This document shows positions 52,601-59,398 of a stretch of DNA of 64,000 nt, one piece after another. This DNA is from Oligella sp050920755. Its GTDB lineage: Bacteria > Pseudomonadota > Gammaproteobacteria > Burkholderiales > Burkholderiaceae_B. The notes below the pieces were generated by a model. The model was given only the letters and a program-made list of their open reading frames with translations. It ran no database searches and was not told the DNA's origin. Where the stretch lies: positions 2,046,001 through 2,110,000 of the forward strand of contig NZ_CP158480.1 in NCBI RefSeq assembly GCF_050920755.1. The letters run 5' to 3'. Numbering within the stretch: the first letter of the stretch is position 1; each line of letters opens with the position of its first letter. The position numbers were made by a program, and so were the translations under genes.

Positions 52601-53309
52601 TGATGAGGATAGAGACAGCACCACAAAACCGGTTCAATTTGTCGAAAGCTTAGATGCCCTGATTGAGCGTTTAAGTAAGCGTTTGGTCGAGTATCAAAAC
52701 CAAGCCTACGCCGATCGTTTTAAGCAGACGATTGCTTCGGTGCGTGAAGTAGAGCACCGTGTGGCCGGTAATCATGCACGACGCCTGACTCAAACCGTAG
52801 CACGCAATCTGCATAAGCTGATGGCGTACAAGGACGAATACGAGGTCGCCAGACTCTATCTAAGACCGGAGTTCTTTGACCGTTTAAGACGTCAGTTTGA
52901 AGGTGAACCGGGTAAAGACTACCAGCTCTACGTACATCTGTCGCCCCCTAGCCTAAAGCTTAAGGACGGTGAAGGCGCACCGCGCAAGAAGAAGTTCGGT
53001 CCCTATATCTTTACGCTATTTAAGCTGCTTAGCAAAATGAAGTTCTTGCGCGGCACCGCTTTTGATCCTTTTGGCAGACATCCCGACCGTGTGTTGGAGC
53101 GTCGTCTTATTACGGAGTATCTTGAGACCATCGAGCAAATCATCGTGTCGCTTAATGATAATAACTATGATATTGCCCTGGAATTAGCGAATTACCCAGA
53201 TGATATTCGAGGCTATGGCTACATTAAGGAAAAATCGGTAGAAGCAATTGAGCAAAAACGCGAAAAACTGCTTAAGCAGTTAATTTCTAATACTAATTTA
53301 GCCGCATAA
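49644..53309 (+). CDS. Indolepyruvate ferredoxin oxidoreductase, fused subunits
   Basis: 1221 residues combining IorA- and IorB-like parts. An N-terminal pyruvate-oxidoreductase-type domain (about 45-420) is followed by TPP-binding sequence (CSGCPHNTSTRVPEGSRAVAGIGCHYM to NDAVAMTGGQPVDG). A Cys cluster CEGCGDCSEKSHC lies at about 685-697. The gamma-type domain starts near 775 (PGVGGTGVVTVGAILGMAAHLECKGVHVLDITGLAQKGG), with a long C-terminal extension. It oxidatively decarboxylates aryl or branched-chain 2-oxoacids to acyl-CoA. AGGAGA precedes the start. Confidence 0.92.
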   Translation: MNQAINNPFDDATATVDKQHTDTEQSMAQSDALSCQLAPDHEEITLDTKYTSRSGRVFMNGTQALVRLPLIQKLRDEQDGLNTAGFISGYRGSPLGNVDLALWSAKKHLEAHDIVFQPGLNEDLAATSVWGTQQLNLFPEATREGVFAMWYGKGPGLDRSMDVFKHANNAGTGKHGGVLLIAGDDHGAKSSTVAYQSEHILQAAGIPVLYPSSVQEYLDFGIHGWAMSRYSGLWVSMKCVTDVVESSASVDIDVNRVQPIYPEDFELSADGLNIRWPDTPLAQEERLNNYRWYAALAYVRANKIDRIVFDSPNAKFGIMTAGKAYLDVRQALIDLGLDEKNCTTLGIRLYKVGCVWPLEAQGAREFATGLDEILVVEEKRQIMEYAIKEELYNWRDDVRPEVYGKYDAKEDGGGEWSVPRGPWLLPPNAELSPAVIAKAIAQRLLKRDIPAEIRATIEARIAIIRAKEKDASRISVVSERKPWFCSGCPHNTSTRVPEGSRAVAGIGCHYMTIWMDRNTETFTQMGGEGVTWLGQQHFTNTKHIFANLGDGTYFHSGILAIRAAIAAKANITYRILYNDAVAMTGGQPVDGTLTVPMINASLVAEGVKKVVIVTDEPEKYKGVSLVNNPEIHHRDDYDAVMDEMRKTPGTTIIIYDQTCATEKRRRRKRGTYPDPARRVFINDEVCEGCGDCSEKSHCLSVEPYETPLGTKRQINQSSCNKDFSCLKGFCPSFVTAEGAQMLKPKVEGTDLPALDKNLPAPQLPEISRAYNILVPGVGGTGVVTVGAILGMAAHLECKGVHVLDITGLAQKGGAVISHVQIGKQPADLYATRIGIGEADVILGCDSLVAASKEITSKAQKGRTWGAINQAKTPTAEIIANRKWRYPTKITEHDIQDVLGEENVLFFDANRKALKLLGDTIYANPLLMGFAWQHGKIPLHYESIMRAFELNNVSVEKNKEAFNWGRHLAVHGPDSVDTEPVHGLMTNDEDRDSTTKPVQFVESLDALIERLSKRLVEYQNQAYADRFKQTIASVREVEHRVAGNHARRLTQTVARNLHKLMAYKDEYEVARLYLRPEFFDRLRRQFEGEPGKDYQLYVHLSPPSLKLKDGEGAPRKKKFGPYIFTLFKLLSKMKFLRGTAFDPFGRHPDRVLERRLITEYLETIEQIIVSLNDNNYDIALELANYPDDIRGYGYIKEKSVEAIEQKREKLLKQLISNTNLAA

Positions 53310-53338
53310 GCCATTTTACTTGCACTAAAGTAGCTTAA

Positions 53339-53426
53339 AATAGGAAAATGGATCGTTGGGCAATTGATAAATCGTTATCATTGATTTATCAATCTCGCCC
53401 ACGGCCTTTCAATCTATTTTCCTATT
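53339..53426 (+). repeat. Long imperfect palindrome directly before gdhA
   Basis: Outer arms AATAGGAAAAT / ATTTTCCTATT (53339-53349, 53416-53426), middle arms TGGGC / GCCCA and inner arms ATTGATAAATC / GATTTATCAAT (53363-53373, 53383-53393) nest around a 9-base loop. The structure ends 6 bases before the gdhA ATG, which has no visible Shine-Dalgarno. It could be a regulatory leader hairpin, a terminator for the upstream gene, or a small palindromic insertion. Confidence 0.6.
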
Positions 53427-53432
53427 ACTATC

Positions 53433-54785
53433 ATGAGCTATTTAGAAAATACTTTCAGTCAGTTTCATAAAAGCAATCCGCATGAACCGGAGTTCACTCA
53501 GGCGGTTCACGAGGTTCTGGAGTCCTTAGAACCTTTATTTGCTCGTGAGTCAAAATACGAAAAAAATGGCATTTTAGAGCGCATTGTTGAGCCGGAGCGT
53601 CAAATCGTTTTCCGTGTTGCCTGGACTGATGACGAGGGTCGAGTTCGAGTCAATCGCGGTTTCCGTGTACAGTCCAACTCAGCTTTAGGCCCGTATAAGG
53701 GTGGTCTTCGTTTTCACCCCAGCGTGTGCTCCAGTGTGATTAAGTTTCTGGGCTTCGAACAAATCTTCAAAAACGCATTAACCGGTTTAGCCATTGGCGG
53801 CGCCAAAGGTGGCGCGGACTTCAACCCTAAGGATAAGTCTCCGGCTGAGATTATGCGTTTCTGCCAAGCCTTTATGACCGAGCTTTATCGTCATATCGGT
53901 GCCACCATTGACGTGCCTGCCGGTGATATCGGTGTAGGTTCACGAGAAATCGGCTATATGTTCGGCCAGTATAAGCGTCTCACAGGTCATTATGAAGGCG
54001 TACTGACGGGTAAGCGTCCGCTATGGGGCGGTTCTTTAGCGCGTACGGAAGCTACCGGCTATGGCTGCGTTTATTTTGCGCAAAATATGCTCAATGCCCA
54101 AAATAAGGATTTAGAGGGTCGCATCTGTACTGTTTCCGGTGCCGGTAATGTTGCTATTTACACCATTGAAAAGCTACAGCAGTTAGGTGCCATTCCGGTT
54201 ACTTGTAGTGACTCCAGAGGCTTTATCTGGGACCAGCACGGCATTAACCTCAATACGCTTAAACGCCTCAAAGAGGGGGCTAATGAAAGCCTTGAAAACT
54301 ATCTCAAATACCGCCCTGATGCAGTTTATATGCCGGTTGAGGATTACCCTGAGGGTCAGAATCCGGTTTGGTCGGTGCCTTGTGAATTAGCGTTCCCATG
54401 CGCCACACAAAACGAGCTTAATGAAAATGACGCTGAAAGGCTCTTGGCTAATGGCTGTATGTTGGTCTCTGAAGGCGCTAATATGCCTAGCACCCCTGAG
54501 GCAGTGCATAAGTTCTTAGAGGCTAAAATTCTCTATGGCCCCGGTAAAGCGGCTAATGCCGGTGGTGTTGCCACCAGTCAACTGGAAATGGCACAAAACG
54601 CCAGCATGCAGCAATGGACCTTTGAGCAGGTGGATAGTCGCCTCAGAAGAATCATGGAAAACATTTACCGCCAATGCGCGCTGACTGCTGAGGAATTCGG
54701 TGAACCACATAACTTAGTATTAGGTGCTAATATCGCCGGTTTCCGTAAAGTGGCAGATGCCATGATTGAGCAAGGTGTATATTAA
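53433..54785 (+). CDS. gdhA: NADP-type glutamate dehydrogenase
   Basis: 450 residues, the usual length of hexameric bacterial GdhA. GPYKGGLRFHPSVCSSVIKFLGFEQIFKNALT and IGGAKGGADFNPK contain the substrate-binding and catalytic Lys residues; DVPAGDIGVGSREIGYMFGQYKRL and the nucleotide-binding SGAGNVAIYTIEKLQQLGA follow. It aminates 2-oxoglutarate with ammonium. The start is unusual in lacking a ribosome site and lying beside a large hairpin. Confidence 0.95.
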   Translation: MSYLENTFSQFHKSNPHEPEFTQAVHEVLESLEPLFARESKYEKNGILERIVEPERQIVFRVAWTDDEGRVRVNRGFRVQSNSALGPYKGGLRFHPSVCSSVIKFLGFEQIFKNALTGLAIGGAKGGADFNPKDKSPAEIMRFCQAFMTELYRHIGATIDVPAGDIGVGSREIGYMFGQYKRLTGHYEGVLTGKRPLWGGSLARTEATGYGCVYFAQNMLNAQNKDLEGRICTVSGAGNVAIYTIEKLQQLGAIPVTCSDSRGFIWDQHGINLNTLKRLKEGANESLENYLKYRPDAVYMPVEDYPEGQNPVWSVPCELAFPCATQNELNENDAERLLANGCMLVSEGANMPSTPEAVHKFLEAKILYGPGKAANAGGVATSQLEMAQNASMQQWTFEQVDSRLRRIMENIYRQCALTAEEFGEPHNLVLGANIAGFRKVADAMIEQGVY

Positions 54786-54790
54786 TCGCA

Positions 54791-54868
54791 TATGAATTTC
54801 CAGTCTAACTGAAATTCATAAAGGTCTATTTTTCAGTAAGATGAGATGCTGGTCTCATCTTACTGAAA
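54791..54868. terminator. Two hairpins after gdhA
   Basis: A 10-bp perfect stem TATGAATTTC / GAAATTCATA (54791-54820) and a 16-bp perfect stem TTTCAGTAAGATGAGA / TCTCATCTTACTGAAA (54831-54868, 6-base loop) follow the gdhA stop within 10 bp. Neither has a clean T run, but together they should stop convergent transcription between gdhA and the LysR remnant. Confidence 0.6.
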
Positions 54869-54881
54869 TGACATTACAGAC

Positions 54882-55062
54882 TCAGTTGCTGATACTTTGT
54901 AGGCGCCCAATCAGCAAATCAATAAATTCATTCATCAAATCAGGCAAATGCCTTCCCTTCATCACTTGAACCTGCACTACCCTAGCACGCATCTCGGCAT
55001 TACGAATGGGTACTGCCACTAAACCCAATGCATCCAATCTCCCAGCCACTGACACATAGCTT
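54882..55062 (-). pseudogene. C-terminal remnant of a LysR-type regulator, cut by IS5
   Basis: Reading leftward from the IS end, 59 codons (SYVSVAGRLDALGLVAVPIRNAEMRARVV...QVMKGRHLPDLMNEFIDLLIGRLQSISN, written in parts) end at TGA 54882. The pattern of a long-range effector-domain end followed by a KGRxLP--MNEFIDLL helix is that of LysR-family C-termini. No matching N-terminal part is found on the far side of the IS copy, so insertion was accompanied by deletion. It is not functional. Confidence 0.7.
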
Positions 55063-56290
55063 GAGACTTTTGCATAAAAGCAGTTAAATACCGGATTTCT
55101 GTTCTACTTGGAAATTTTTTGATTTTTTTAGGAAATTTTCGACAAATTTCACCCCGCTTTTATCGATAAATGCCTGTTTTTTAGGCATTTATCTGCCTAA
55201 TTCTGCCTTTTAGGCAAAATTAGGCGCAACTATCCTAAGCTTATTGGCAGCTTTTAAACAATTGATGCAAATCGCTTTCAAAAGCGACTGCGCATGCACC
55301 TTGACGAGACCAAAACAGCTTGCCCGCTTATGTTTGAATTTACGGTGCAGCGTGCCGAAACTTTGCTCAATCACATAGCGAGTCTTAGATAAACGCTTGT
55401 TGCGTTCTATCTGCTCACGTGTCAACACTGAACCGCGATGCGCCTTTTGCATAATGCCATCTTCTAAGCCGAGCGCTTGTAATCGCTTTCGGTTCTTTGC
55501 GCTGCTATAGCCCTTATCCGCTTCTACTCTCGTGCCCTGTTCCAAATCATTGACGAGCGGTTCAAGTTGATTAACCTCATGCACATTAGCGGGCGTGGTA
55601 TTAAGCTTTTCAATATAGCCCTCACCATCCGAACGAGCATGTAGCTTAAAGCCTATATGGAAGTCAGCCCCCTTTTTTGTCCAACGTGCATCCTTATCAG
55701 TGCTTGGTGCAGACTCATGATACTCACCGTCCTCAAGCTGCTCAATTGCCTTCATTTTCTTACGACCTGCCGTTTGAATAATCGTCGCATCAACCACTGC
55801 CGTTTGCGCCTTGGCTACTTTTAGACCCTTCTCGCTTAACTGCTGATTGATAAGCACTAACAGCTTATCCAATAAACCCTCCTCAGCCAACCAATTACGG
55901 TAACGGCATAGGGTACTGTGATCGGGAACGTCCATATCATCAAAACCGCAAAAAATCGTAAAATCAATGCGAGTCACCAAACTATGCTCAAGCTCCGGAT
56001 CGGAGAGGCTATGCCATTGACCCAATAGGACTGCCTTAAACATGGCGAGCACGGGATAACTCGGACGACCTTGTTGAGTCGTCAATCGACGCTGCTTTTG
56101 TGAATTGAGGTAGCGTTCAATCGGTCGCCAATCAATCACTTGATCTAACTTAAGTAACGGAAAACGGTCGAGATGTTTGGCAATACGGGCTTTGGCGGTT
56201 TGTTGAAAGAAACTACTCATGGGACTGAAGTAAGAAAGCAAGGAAATAAGCCATATTTTAGGAAGTTTGAGGGGTTATTGCAAAGGTCTC
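55063..56290 (-). mobile_element. Intact IS5-family (IS1106-like) insertion sequence
   Basis: 1228 bp bounded by GAGACTTTTGCA (55063) and TGCAAAGGTCTC (to 56290), the same ends as the copy at 24660-27842. The flanks (GCTT and AGGG) show no target duplication, which with the missing LysR N-terminus suggests a rearrangement at this site. It carries one full transposase gene. Confidence 0.92.
55210..56220 (-). CDS. IS5-family transposase
   Basis: 336 residues from ATG 56220 (MSSFFQQTAKARIAKHLDRFPLLKLDQVIDWRPIE, written here in part). N-terminal DUF772-type helices are followed by the DDE domain: VVDATIIQTAG, VEADKGYSSAKNR and YVIEQSFGTLHRKFKH. It resembles the neisserial IS1106-type transposase. 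It is intact and could mobilise both copies. Confidence 0.93.
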   Translation of the reverse strand: MSSFFQQTAKARIAKHLDRFPLLKLDQVIDWRPIERYLNSQKQRRLTTQQGRPSYPVLAMFKAVLLGQWHSLSDPELEHSLVTRIDFTIFCGFDDMDVPDHSTLCRYRNWLAEEGLLDKLLVLINQQLSEKGLKVAKAQTAVVDATIIQTAGRKKMKAIEQLEDGEYHESAPSTDKDARWTKKGADFHIGFKLHARSDGEGYIEKLNTTPANVHEVNQLEPLVNDLEQGTRVEADKGYSSAKNRKRLQALGLEDGIMQKAHRGSVLTREQIERNKRLSKTRYVIEQSFGTLHRKFKHKRASCFGLVKVHAQSLLKAICINCLKAANKLRIVAPNFA

Positions 56291-56348
56291 AGGGTGATAC
56301 AGGTATCTTGCAACCTGCCGGGTTTGCTAACCTCGCTGGGCAAACCAT

Positions 56349-56382
56349 AAAGGCCGAGATTCAATCAAGAATCTCGGCCTTT
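56349..56382 (-). terminator. Hairpin terminator after accD
   Basis: 13-bp perfect stem AAAGGCCGAGATT / AATCTCGGCCTTT with an 8-base loop, 27 bp after the accD stop on its reading strand. The T tract is short (CTTTATGG). Confidence 0.75.
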
Positions 56383-56408
56383 AAACTACCTACAGAAAGA
56401 ATGATCGT

Positions 56409-57281
56409 TTATTCGCTCACTGCCTGCTGTGACTTTTGAGTTAATAAAGCAATCAGATGAGCAACTGTTTCGCGCATATCCTTACGATGAACCACCATAT
56501 CTAAGGCACCCTTTTGCAAGAGGAATTCAGCGCGCTGGAAACCCTCAGGCAATTGCTCACGTACTGTCTGCTCAATCACACGCGGACCGGCAAAGCCTAC
56601 GAGAGCATTAGGCTCGGCAATCACCACATCACCCATAAAGGCGAAACTGGCCGACACACCACCCATAGTCGGGTCGGTCAAAATACTGATAAAGGGTAAA
56701 CCGGCCTCAGATAGACGAGTTAACATGGCATTGGTTTTAGCCATTTGCATCAGAGAAAACAAGCTCTCCTGCATACGCGCACCACCGGAAGCACTGACAC
56801 ACACAAAAGCAGTGCGGTTTTCAATGGCATGCTTAACGCCGCGCACAAACAACTCACCGACCACCGAGCCCATGGAACCGCCCATAAAGCCGAATTCAAA
56901 ACACGCTAGGGTCGCCGGCATATGCATAATGGTGCCGCCCACCACCACAATCGCGTCATTTTCCTGAGTGTCTTTGACCGCCTCACTTAAACGCTCAGTA
57001 TAACGACGCGAGTCCTTAAACTTTAGCGGATCTCCGGAGCGCAAATGCTCACCGATATCTACCCTACCCTCAGGGTCTAATAGTGAATCAATACGGGCAC
57101 GTGCATTAAGACGCATATGGTGACCACAGTTAGGGCAGATATTTAAGGCCTTTTTCAGCTCATCGCTATAAAGGGCCGAGTCACAGCTTGGGCACTTAAC
57201 CCAAACGCCCTCAGGGACACGCTTGGTATTCTTATCTTCGCGATTAATTCGCGGGGGTAAAATCTTATCTAACCAACTCAT
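56409..57281 (-). CDS. accD: Acetyl-CoA carboxylase carboxyltransferase beta subunit AccD
   Basis: 290 residues. An N-terminal four-Cys zinc ribbon (VKCPSCDSALYSDELKKALNICPNCGHHMR) precedes the crotonase-like carboxyltransferase domain (FEFGFMGGSMGSVVGELFVRG, ASGGARMQESLFSLMQMAKT). With AccA it transfers CO2 to acetyl-CoA in fatty-acid synthesis. It starts 5 bp after trpA in the trpB-trpA-accD order. Confidence 0.96.
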   Translation of the reverse strand: MSWLDKILPPRINREDKNTKRVPEGVWVKCPSCDSALYSDELKKALNICPNCGHHMRLNARARIDSLLDPEGRVDIGEHLRSGDPLKFKDSRRYTERLSEAVKDTQENDAIVVVGGTIMHMPATLACFEFGFMGGSMGSVVGELFVRGVKHAIENRTAFVCVSASGGARMQESLFSLMQMAKTNAMLTRLSEAGLPFISILTDPTMGGVSASFAFMGDVVIAEPNALVGFAGPRVIEQTVREQLPEGFQRAEFLLQKGALDMVVHRKDMRETVAHLIALLTQKSQQAVSE

Positions 57282-57286
57282 GATAA

Positions 57287-58120
57287 TTACTCTTTTGTTA
57301 GTGTATCAAGGCCTTGGCGAATCGTCGCCAGCCATGAACCGGCGGCGGCTGCCGCCAACTCAGTGTGGCGTTCCTCGGCTTGACCTTCAAGTGCAGCCTG
57401 TACAGTGGTAATTAACTTACTGCCGATGACCACGGCATCGGCCACTGAGGCAATTGCACAAGCACTTTCCACGTCCTGAATCCCAAAACCTACACCTACC
57501 GGAATTTTAACAAAACGCTTGATATTTTGAACTTTAATTTTAACATCATCGGTATTTAAAGCGCCGGAGCCTGTCACACCTTTAAGTGACACATAGTATA
57601 CATAACCCTCGGCAATTTCACCGACCTTTTTAATACGCTCATCAGTTGAAGTGGGTGCAATCAGGAAAATCGGCGCCAGCTGAGCAGCCTCAAAATAAGG
57701 CGCCACCTCATCAAACTCCTCAGGAGGATAATCCACGATTAACACACCGTCAACCCCGGCTTCTGCGGCCGCTTGAGTAAAGCGCTCCCAACCCATGGCC
57801 TCAATCGGATTGGCGTAACCCATAAAAACGATAGGGGTATGCTGATTATCCTCACGGAAGCGTCGCACCACCTCGATGACGCCCTTAAGCGTCATCCCCT
57901 TAGCAATCGCACGCTCGGTCGCTAACTGAATAACCTTACCGTCAGCCATCGGGTCAGAAAACGGCACGCCTAATTCAATCACATCCACACCGCTTTTTAC
58001 CATCTCGTGCATCATGGCAAGGGTGGCTTCAGCACTGGGGTCGCCGCAAGTAATAAAAGGGATTAATGCCGTGCGCTCACCACAACGAGCAAAAGCCTCT
58101 TCAATTCTTTTAATAGCCAT
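57287..58120 (-). CDS. trpA: Tryptophan synthase alpha subunit TrpA
   Basis: 277 residues. VIELGVPFSDPMADGKVIQLATERA holds the catalytic Glu and Asp; GVDGVLIVDYPPEE, YYVSLKGVTGSG and PVGVGFGIQD are the other TIM-barrel signatures. It releases indole from indole-glycerol phosphate and passes it to TrpB, encoded 12 bp upstream. Confidence 0.96.
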   Translation of the reverse strand: MAIKRIEEAFARCGERTALIPFITCGDPSAEATLAMMHEMVKSGVDVIELGVPFSDPMADGKVIQLATERAIAKGMTLKGVIEVVRRFREDNQHTPIVFMGYANPIEAMGWERFTQAAAEAGVDGVLIVDYPPEEFDEVAPYFEAAQLAPIFLIAPTSTDERIKKVGEIAEGYVYYVSLKGVTGSGALNTDDVKIKVQNIKRFVKIPVGVGFGIQDVESACAIASVADAVVIGSKLITTVQAALEGQAEERHTELAAAAAGSWLATIRQGLDTLTKE

Positions 58121-58132
58121 TTATCGCCCCTA

Positions 58133-59332
58133 CTACAACTTAATATTGCCGTATTCGGCAACGGTGTGAATATCCTTATCGCCACGACCGGATAGATTCA
58201 CCAAAATAATCTCATCCTTGGCCATTTGCGGAGCCACACGCGCCGCATAAGCTAAGGCATGCGAAGACTCCAACGCCGGAATAATCCCCTCAATGGCACA
58301 ACAATCATGAAAAGCCTTAATCGCTTCATCGTCGTTAACAATTTCATAAGTCGCCAAACCAAGCTCATTTAATAAAGCATGCTCGGGACCCACGCCGGGA
58401 TAATCCAAACCGGCAGAAATCGAATGGGTACCTTGAACCTGACCGTTTTCATCCTGAATCACCATGGTACGGTTACCATGTAAAACACCGACTTGACCGG
58501 CATTCAATGAGGCGGAGTGAAGCTTGGTGTTAACCCCCTTGCCGCCCGCTTCCACACCGACTAAACGCACTTTTTCATTACTCAAATAGGGGTGGAAAAT
58601 ACCGATCGCATTAGAACCGCCACCCACTGCCGCTGTTACCACATCGGGTTGACGACCGGCCGCCTCCTGCATCTGCTCAATCGCTTCACGACCAATCACG
58701 CACTGGAAGTCGCGCACCATCTCCGGATAAGGCATTGGGCCAGCGACGGTACCGATAATATAGAACGTATTATCGACATTGGTAACCCAGTCGCGCATGG
58801 CCTCATTTAAAGCATCCTTAAGCGTTTTGGAGCCACTTTCAACCGGTACCACGGTGGCGCCTAAAAGCTTCATACGGTAGACATTGAGCGCTTGGCGACG
58901 TACATCCTCAGCCCCCATATAAACCACGCACTCCAAACCGTAACGAGCCGCCACGGTGGCCGTGGCAACACCATGCTGACCGGCTCCGGTCTCAGCAATA
59001 ATGCGGGTCTTGCCCATACGACGGGCGAGTAGAATCTGACCGATACAGTTATTGATTTTATGCGCACCGGTATGGTTTAAATCCTCACGCTTAAACCAGA
59101 TTTGCGCGCCGCCCAGCATCTCCGACCAGCGCTTGGCGTGGTAAACGGGGCTCGGACGACCGACAAAATGCTTTAATTCATAATGAAATTCGGCTAGAAA
59201 ATCGGCATCATCCTTGTATTTAGCATAAGCATCCTTTAGCTCATCCAAGGCGTGCACTAAGGTCTCGGCCACAAAACGCCCGCCAAATCGCCCGAAATGT
59301 CCTGATTCATCAGGATAGTTGTACTCTCTCAA
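58133..59332 (-). CDS. trpB: Tryptophan synthase beta subunit TrpB
   Basis: 399 residues. LNHTGAHKINNCIGQILLARRMG carries the PLP Lys; AETGAGQHGVATATVAA, GGGSNAIGIFHPY and NLSGRGDKDIHTV are diagnostic. It condenses indole with serine. The upstream neighbour on the same strand is relA (66 bp), not trpF, so the usual trpF-trpB link is missing here. Confidence 0.97.
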   Translation of the reverse strand: MREYNYPDESGHFGRFGGRFVAETLVHALDELKDAYAKYKDDADFLAEFHYELKHFVGRPSPVYHAKRWSEMLGGAQIWFKREDLNHTGAHKINNCIGQILLARRMGKTRIIAETGAGQHGVATATVAARYGLECVVYMGAEDVRRQALNVYRMKLLGATVVPVESGSKTLKDALNEAMRDWVTNVDNTFYIIGTVAGPMPYPEMVRDFQCVIGREAIEQMQEAAGRQPDVVTAAVGGGSNAIGIFHPYLSNEKVRLVGVEAGGKGVNTKLHSASLNAGQVGVLHGNRTMVIQDENGQVQGTHSISAGLDYPGVGPEHALLNELGLATYEIVNDDEAIKAFHDCCAIEGIIPALESSHALAYAARVAPQMAKDEIILVNLSGRGDKDIHTVAEYGNIKL

Positions 59333-59398
59333 GAGACCTCCGCAGATTATTCATGTAAAGGGTTGATTTTAACCCAAATCGCCCGAGGATATTTCAGA

